Shown here: positions 47,480 to 64,000 of the stretch, piece by piece
How the letters are laid out: each line of letters opens with the position of its first letter
How positions within the stretch are numbered: position 1 is the stretch's first letter
Source: Omphalotus guepiniiformis
Taxonomy: Eukaryota; Basidiomycota; Agaricomycetes; Agaricales; Omphalotaceae
Length of the DNA stretch: 64,000 nucleotides
NCBI GenBank assembly: GCA_028554645.1
Contig: JAQOOI010000021.1
Coordinates: 1,116,001-1,180,000, forward strand
Reading direction: 5' to 3'
Notes under the pieces: model-generated
Seen by the model: only the letters and a program-made list of their open reading frames with translations
Told to the model about the DNA's origin: nothing
Database searches by the model: none
Made by a program: the position numbers and the translations under genes

Positions 47480-49481
47480 TTGACTGCCTTTGACGTGTTG
47501 ACGATCATTCACAATCCTTGGACTTCATGGACTTCCTTCCACGATCATCATCTTTTATCCTACTGCTGTAGTAATATGTCATTCAAGAGCGTCATGATTG
47601 CAATCTCAGGTCTTTTTGTGCCGTGCTTTCTGATTTCGAATCCAGCCAGACCAATTCGTGCCGTACCCTGTGAATGAACGCGTTGCAATATTGTCTCTTG
47701 TTATCAGTCGGGGCGATGAGTGTCCGATGGCTCGTGACAGACAAATTGGAGATGTGAATGAGGCGTTTAACCTTGGAGAGCGGTGATTGTCTGCATCATT
47801 TGTAGACCTCGAGCGGCGAGCCTCGACCCAGTGGCCCCTCCCAACTCGTACCCTTCGCATATTTTCGCATATATGTTTTCAGGGTCTGTAAATTCTTTCC
47901 TTCATCCCTGTTCCCGCTGATCGTTGTACAGTTGTTTAATATATCAATTTACCTCGCACCCGTTGGCATTTTTTTTAATGTAGCGCGGACACTGTGTCAC
48001 TGAGTCAGTGCCGTCAGCAGGCGGTAGTTGTGGGACGTGGCAATGTATCAGAATTTCGCTCCGTTCAGATCCAACCGTAATTTTCGTAAATGCGGGTTCA
48101 TTATGGTTCGTAGCAAGGTATGTAGAACAATTCGGGTTTGTACACGCCGGCTCAACTGCGGCAGCTATGAACATCGGAACTTGAGTGTAATCTGTGCATG
48201 CACGATGATTCAACGATATGTTCAAACGTTCATCGACATGATACATTGTTCACTCTCATGCTGTCCCGTTCAACGAGATATATACTACTTACGTCAGCCT
48301 TCTGGTGCGCGGTGGATAATGATCGCTCTTCATTAAAAATGGTTTCCCCTTGGGTTTGAGAGAGTCGCGTTAATTTGATTTCGGACCTGGTATGTACCTG
48401 AGTGTGCCTCGGCTGAGCAAGAATGTCAAGACTCAAAAACGGTGATTGAGCACAGTACATGTTGAACAAGAGAAACAATGGTTCGTGGCGCGCCAATCCG
48501 GTGTCAACTGGAAGCCTGGTATGTATGCCATTGTACAATTGGCCCAGACGTTTAGTACTTTAGAATTTACAAGGTGCATTAGGGCGCACTCTCCTTTTCA
48601 TAAACCTTTCTCCGCTTCCAATAGGACTTATTAAAGGACTTCATTTTATGATTATGCCATTTTCCAATTCTACATTATTAGTATCAGTGAGTGTGATCAA
48701 ACAACGATCTTCGCACCTCCCTGTGTACTTATAGCTGGTACTACCGTACAGTGGTGCCAGCTACGCTATATTGACGGTGAAAATGAGGTTGTCAATTCGG
48801 TCAGTTGTAGAATCCAATACTGACTTCAGTAGTGCATCTTGCTTGCTCTTACTGGTTCTTGATGGATCTCAGATCTGGATATCTCTATATAGACTTCAGT
48901 CTTCACAGCAGAAAATTTTTATTTCAAGATTGTTTGAACGACAGCTGGAAGGCGGGTACTACTATTCGGCTAGATCTGTGTTCGAGGGCACTGAGCTGTG
49001 AGTAACATAGACATAGTAATCTGCAAAATGTCAGAGAAGGAAGGACGAGTCTACCGGGTCGAAGTGATTCGGAACACAATTCTCACCGGCTGCAATTGCT
49101 TGATGCGCGTGTTGAGGGGCGTCGCAACCTTTTTTCCTTCCTCCGTCTTCAACAACTCTTTTGCTCCCTCTTGTCCAATGTATTCGACACGACTTGCGTG
49201 AATAGCTGGATATCATTAGTCATAGTACTACGTTGAAGACAGGTATGCCAGAAAGATATGATGTGATGGGTTTCTCTGATGCTTACTACATCGCGACTTG
49301 ACCGCTGCTCTAGATTTACTCTCTTTTTCGACAGTGCAGCCAGCACAGCCGTTGCATTTCTTGTCCCTTCTTCCCTTTTTTCTCCTGCTTTGACGAAGGG
49401 TGGGCAAGTCAAAGGACACAGGAAGGATAACACGCAAACAAAGGGCGTTTGGCACGAAACTGACGATATTAGGAGACTAAG
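47480..49481. other. Intergenic, 2.0 kb
   Basis: Between the PLD stop and the PH-protein start. Only short anonymous frames are seen, and no RNA gene or mobile-element signature was recognised. The region near 49320-49400 is pyrimidine-rich, but it lies about 100 bp before the start at 49482. The remaining 1.8 kb gave nothing I can support. Confidence 0.4.
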
Positions 49482-52400
49482 ATGGCACAGTCTTCAACAA
49501 GTCGCCCCACCTCGCCAACGATGCAGCATTTACTGCCATTTCGTTTTATGGGTGGGGAGAAGGATGTGCTGGGAGAGGGTCCAGGCATAACTCGACGGTC
49601 CTCCAATATGATCAATAGTAAAGGGAAGGGAAAAGAGCGTGCTATTGACGGTTAGTTTATCCATATAGTGGCTCTTGGCCATGCCTGACGATTACCGTAA
49701 TGCCACAGATCCGCCTCCGTCCCCGTCTGCATCTTCCTACCCTTTCATTTCTCGTCCCCAGAGTGCCTCGGGGTTCTCATACATGTCTTCAGGGACCGCC
49801 TCAGCACCAACGTCACCTAGTAGGCCGAGTACGAGCCATATTAAACGCAACTCTACAGTCTCAACCCATTCCACCTCCTCCCGCGGCAGCATTTTTGACC
49901 TTGCCGCTAGCGCCAGTCCATTCAAATTTGGACGAAAGCGGAAAAGTCTAATTTCCTCCAGAGGCAGCAGCATGCGAATGCCAGGCATGAACATAATTCT
50001 TCCGGATGTGCTAGAGATTAGTGCAGCCACCGTTGCCACAAATGCTACTGGAGATAGCGGGATCGGGGAGAAAGAAATCGATGAGGAAACGCGTGAACGA
50101 GACAGATTGAGAGAGGAAGCTGCTCAGGCTTTAGGTCTAGGCACAGGGAACGTGCATAGTCATTCACGAGTTGATATCCAAAGTCTTCACGACGACGACG
50201 GCCTAGAGGGCGACGCCTTAAGTCCGTCACAGCGTGAGGATGATCTCGAGTACTCTCATCATGATCAAGAATCTTCTTCTATGTCTGGCCAAACGTCAGA
50301 GTCTGCAGCCCCTACTCATCATGCTCACTTTTCGCATCCACCACAGTCCCCGACTTTTACCACTTACGCAAACCAACCACGAACTCCGCTGACGTCCACA
50401 GCTTCTCTCGCGCCTCCTGCGTTGTCTGTTGGCGTTGGTATTGCACACGGAAGAAACCGTTCAGGCTCTATGCCTGCTGCATTTACGTTTCATACTCCTT
50501 CGCAGACAACGCCTACATTACCTCCGGCGTTGTCTCATTCGCTTGGGCAGAACGGACCAAGTGCGCAGTCACATGCCCGAGCTTCGTCTATTTCTATGGC
50601 GCCTGGGGCACCTATTGGAACTTCGGCATTTAATACAGGTTCTTCCTCTTCTTCTGTTCCCGACGCGCCAACACCATTGTCAATTACACCCGTTCCATCT
50701 TTCCCCTCCACCCCTGCTGCGCTCAAGCCTTTCACTCAGATCTCTTCATCAGGAACACTGCCAAAGTATTACCCCTCTTCATCCTTACGCATCTTCGCAT
50801 TGGGCAAGCAGTGGAAGGGCCGACATTTGATTCTGAGCAGCCCAATCATAGGTTTGACAGAAGAACACGTGAACGGAATTACGCATACAGTCGCTGGTTC
50901 CATTTCACACGTGTCCTATCTACACTTATTCAAAAGCGCCAGCCCGGATGAACACGAGCTAGAAAGGCTGGAGATCAATGAAGATTCAGCTGTGTTCGTC
51001 GCGGAGGAAGATGTTGGAGGACGTAAGAGTGTGGTCAAAGTTAGAGGTATAGAAATCGGATCTGACAATGTCCAAAAAAAGGAAGGGGGTGGTAGGAAGG
51101 AGAAAGACTGGGATGGACGAGGAGGGACGGGCGAAGGAGGTTGTGAAAATGATGGGCCAATGTGGTTCGTGCAGATCGTTGACCCGGCAGAAAAACAGAG
51201 GTGGATCGAGAGTGTAAAGAACAAAATATTTGCCCAAAGGACTTGCACTGTGTATAACACGTTATTACCGTAAACTAAACTTTGAGACCGTACAGGACTA
51301 TGCGCGCAGGCCTTGGTTCCTCCTCACCTATTGCTTCTTCTGGCCTCATAGAACCTCGAGGTGACATGGATGTCATGATGTCCATGCGCGCCCAAGGTAT
51401 CATTGGCTCCTCTATTATACCCACTTCACCTGTTCGCAAAACCTTTGGTGCTCAAGATTCCACTAATTACCTCATTACTGCCAATACCCCAGGGTCCCCC
51501 ACAACTCCCTCAACTCCTACCGCTGCGTCTATCACATCACATGGCCAACATGGACCACAATACGCGGCATCGATGTCGTCTGTGCGTTCTTATGACACGT
51601 CGCAGGCAGACGCTCATAACAAACATAATTCGTCGCTGCCTTCGACATATGGCCTAGGAAGTGCTCTAAAAGGCCTCTTCACACACAAGACCTCCGGGAG
51701 GCCAAGATCCAGTTCTCGTGCTACAAGTATTACGGATATAGAGGCTGGGGATGACTCCCGTCCCAAAGAGGCAGGTGGAATGCAGAGAGTGAATAGCGAC
51801 AGTAGTGTGAATGCTCTCGGGCATGCAAGCGTAAAGGCTACCAAGTCGAGGAGCAAAACAGGCAATCTCATGAGTATCTTGAGGTCGAGCACCACGGAGA
51901 GTTTAGCTGGCATGGTCAACTCGGGAAGTTCCGGTGGTCTTACAGGGAAATCCTCATCTTTTGGGGCTGATTCTAGTGTGTATGACGGGCTGAGCATGGG
52001 TATTCATATCCCGGCGGTGGACTTTAGAAGTTTTGCTGTCGCTAGACCACACCCGCATCAGTTGGAGCGCAAAATTATTGAGGACCCTGCGACCACCGAT
52101 CAGGGTGCTGATGATGGACTTCTGACTGCACGTCCATCTCTGATCAATGAGGGTACGCTGTCGTCCAATTCCAGTTCAACCATCGTACATGTTTCCTCTC
52201 CAAGTGGGGCAAGTACCAGATCCATGCGGGCATTCTCGGTTGGTGATGCGTTCTCACTTCAACCTCCGCCGAGAAAGCGTTGGACTACAGCACCTGGTCC
52301 AGGTACGCCACCCTTGCAGGACTCGCCTTTCGCCAAAGATCATCACGCGTTGAGCGACATGGGCGTACTTGGCGGCGGGAACCCTAGCATCTTCACGACC

Positions 52401-54341
52401 CCTTCCGATACTGTTAATGGTAATTTCAGCCCAAAGATTAACACGCCTGAGAATGGCAAACTAAGCCCTGAACCTTTGGCTGGCAGTAGTCCTCTGACAG
52501 CAAGGCGCGCTAGTGCAAGTGGCGGTAGCGCGTTTTCATTTTCAATCGGAACGCCTCCAGGCTCAGGTTACGCCTTGGCTGGACAAGAAAGAGAGTTTAG
52601 GCCGGGGTCCAGGTCGTCTAAATCTGTGAGGTCAGGCCGTTCAGTTCTATCGCGGAGATCAGTCAGTACGACAGAAGACGGGGACGAGGAGATCGGAGAT
52701 GACGACGCAAGGGAAGCAGGTGGTATACAAAGTGCACAGGTAACGGGAAGCGGGAAAGAAAGTAACGGAGGTACAAACGAGTACGGGAACGCCCTTTTGT
52801 CAGATGAAGGCGAGAGAGGTGCAAGTGTCAGCAGTGCTAAACGCAGCTCCGGAGCCACACGGTGGTCCCGACAGTTACCTAAACGCTTGACCCCACCAAG
52901 CGGACCTCCTCCTGCCGTTCCGTCTACTCCATCCACACCGTCGAGTTCGCGAGGGAGAGAAGGGGAGCGTACTAGTCTAAGTCCTTCAAAACTTCTAGGT
53001 TCACAGGGACAACCGCACCCATACTCCGGTACTTCGCTATCAGACAGCCGATACATCTCGACGCCGACCAATAACTCGACGTCTCCTCGCTCTTCATCCT
53101 CCCGCCGCTCATCCCGCTCCAGTGTCGTATCAAATCTCCCATCTTTTTCAAAGCGGGCTTCAGCGTCGTCGGCAATTTCTACTTTTAGCGTGAATACAGG
53201 CAGCACATCGCAATCCAATGGCAATGCTGCATCCGTATCTGCACCGGCTGGAATTCTTCCTCCCTTAAGTGGCGTCACTGGGCATCCGAGATCGACTTCT
53301 TCCGCCCATCGTGCGTCAGTGTCACCCCCGCCTCGACCTGCTCCAACATTTGCACTTCCGCCGGCCCCTGCGGATGCAGTATCTTCCACACCCACAGCGC
53401 CAGTGTCTGCACCTGCGCCGACGTCCAGTAGGTCCTCATTCAGAGATTCTGTTGCCGGTCGTGCATTAAGACTTTCTCTGATGGCACCGAAACCCCCACC
53501 AACGATTGTACTTCCTCTGCGCCCAGATGAAACAGAACAGCGACAGACTCTACCCCAAAGCCCAAAAAGCACTAGCTCTGGCACGAGCAAGACGCATAGA
53601 CGTTCGCAGAGTGGCAGCTCTCATAGGGATAGTGTGTCAGGCACATTGTATTCGATACCCGGGTCGCCTGTTCCACCTTCGCCTGTACATTCTGGCACAC
53701 CATTACATTCCTCTACCTCTCCCTTCCCTCCGCCTGTGGGCCCGCTCCCACCTACACCTACTTCATCTTCAGGTAATCGGTCCTCGTTACCCCCTTCACG
53801 TGGAGTATCAATAAAGCAGCGGCTGCGAATTCTTAGCGCACCCTCTTCTACGTCGTCAGCGTCAACATTGTCACAATCTCTACGATCATCGTCACGACCT
53901 ACGACAATGACTACGCCTCTGCTGCCGTCGGCAACTACGGCTTCACCTCCTGGTACACCTGTTCAAGCCAATACCCCATATATTGAAAAATCTTCATTTT
54001 TGCAAGATTGCAATAACATCAATCGTCTCACCATCAATGTGAATGAACCAGGCAGCTTTCTGTCACTTGCCACTCCAATCACACCTTCACTGCCTACCCC
54101 AAAGATCCACACTCTTCCCCCACCTGAGCCAGAGCCGGAGCTGACATCACTATCTCCTCCGCCCCGCCGAGGGTCCAAGCGTATCTCATTACCTGAAATC
54201 GAATCGGAAGTCGCTTCTGTAGTCATTCAAGAGCCGCCCTCTTTACTTCCTTCTACGAATGAGGACGATGATCACAACAAAACATTCTCTCTTTCTCGTC
54301 ACGGATCAGATGTCTCACTCGGTCTCGCCCTATCAACTTAA
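49482..54341 (+). CDS. Long Ser/Pro-rich protein with a PH-like domain
   Basis: About 1,580 residues in three exons. The start is MAQSSTSRPTSPTMQHLL. A 58-nt intron near 49650-49708 (GTTAGT...CCACAG) follows, and a 44-nt intron near 51245-51294 joins AQRTCTV to TMRAGLGSSSP. The N-terminal 360 residues are Ser/Pro/Thr-rich. A PH-like domain lies around residues 360-510: LRIFALGKQWKGRHLIL, a central SHVSYLHLFKS, and the end helix MWFVQIVDPAEKQRWIESVKNKI. The remaining 1,000 residues are low-complexity Ser/Pro/Thr/Arg (SSSRRSSRSSVVS, PPPRPAPTFALPPAPA). The protein is probably recruited to membranes and phosphorylated; no enzyme motif is seen. An ATG at 49680 lies inside the first intron and is not the start. 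The biological role is unknown. Confidence 0.75.
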
Positions 54342-54511
54342 TGCTTTTCATGGCTGTTACTTTCTTTACCTCTCAATACCTACTTGTAGATTCGGAATTT
54401 CGGAACTCGCACTATCCTTATTGCATGCTTGGAACATTGTCCTGTATATTACATTTTTGGCGTACAAATACAATAGATAAATGCAACAGTAAAATGCAAT
54501 CTCAAACTATA

Positions 54512-63772
<9,261 letters not shown>

Positions 63773-64000
63773 CCTTCCAATAGTAGTTGGCGGTCAACAA
63801 CGTAGTTGTTTGCAACTTTTCACGTAAGCATCTCGGCAGCAGGTGTTGATACATGTTGAATCATGTTTCTCTTCGAACCCTCTAATAAACCGAATGACTC
63901 TGAGACGCTACCAAGACGCTACCGAGACGGCGGAGACGCCCGGGAGACGCTATCCGGACGCTATACTGCGAGCAAGTGTCTGTCTGACGAAGACCACTGA
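63773..64000. promoter_or_regulatory. Prp8 upstream region to right edge
   Basis: A 228-bp flank of Prp8. CACGTAA (63821-63827) lies about 50 bp before its ATG, the same motif that occurs twice before the Prp24/SART3-like gene. A tandem repeat follows at 63902-63967. No start of another gene can be seen before the window ends. Confidence 0.45.
63902..63967. repeat. Imperfect 11-bp tandem repeat
   Basis: Six copies of a GAGACGCTACC-like unit: GAGACGCTACC, AAGACGCTACC, GAGACGGCG, GAGACGCCCGG, GAGACGCTATCC, GGACGCTATAC. The 10-12 bp step is close to one helical turn. It is non-coding as far as the window shows. Confidence 0.7.

Noticed and set aside
49675..49720. ATG at 49680 as start of the PH protein
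   Set aside because: It falls inside a GT-AG intron. The upstream exon from 49482 joins in frame and gives a better start.
52568..53590. 340-codon minus-strand frame
   Set aside because: It lies wholly inside the PH-protein gene, opposite Ser/Pro-rich codons, which commonly leave long open antisense frames. No family resemblance.

Overview
The window looks like nuclear DNA of a mushroom-forming basidiomycete (Agaricomycete type). Genes are dense on both strands. Most are cut by many short GT-AG introns of about 45-80 nt. Protein families such as Prp8, Kre6/Skn1, a Zn2Cys6 factor with a fungal-specific domain, and a Plavaka-type transposase fit this. I see no rRNA, tRNA or CRISPR array. Gene ends below come from hand-joined exons. 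Internal exon borders are less certain than the outer ends.

Layout. 1-1264 (+) is the 3' part of the branched-chain 2-oxoacid dehydrogenase E1 alpha gene. 1422-2623 (-) is a ZIP9/Atx2-like metal transporter. 2959-6923 (-) is a Ulp2-type SUMO protease. 7100-8518 (-) is dihydrofolate/folylpolyglutamate synthase. 9003-11344 (-) is a Kre6/Skn1 beta-glucan synthesis protein. 11755-12863 (-) is a short-chain dehydrogenase. 13123-14504 (-) is an F-box/leucine-rich protein. 14964-19201 (+) is a Prp24/SART3-like U4/U6 recycling factor. 20299-21597 (-) is a GRASP Golgi protein. A 2.3-kb stretch without recognisable genes follows. 23919-26294 (+) is a PPR-like mitochondrial protein. 26762-29659 (+) is a Zn2Cys6 transcription factor. 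30065-31468 (+) is the SUMO E1 subunit Aos1.

From about 31.7 to 39.4 kb the sequence changes character. A large, apparently intact Plavaka-type DNA transposase gene (32672-37071, -) sits between two uncharacterised genes on the other strand: a small one (32002-32630, +) that converges on it with 41 nt between the stops, and one (37441-38808, +) that shares a 369-bp divergent promoter with it. That promoter carries a 20-bp direct repeat. I read the three genes as a candidate multi-gene transposon. It is the most interesting system in the window, although its exact ends are not settled.

After another 2.5-kb gene-poor stretch come phospholipase D1 (41367-47479, +), a long PH-domain protein rich in serine and proline (49482-54341, +), and the spliceosome core protein Prp8 (54512-63772, -). 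The right edge has an 11-bp-period tandem repeat upstream of Prp8.

Functional links. Two SUMO-pathway genes (Ulp2-like, Aos1) and two tri-snRNP genes (Prp24/SART3-like, Prp8) lie in one 64-kb window without being adjacent. ACGTAA-type motifs recur in the promoters of the two splicing genes and of the folate gene.
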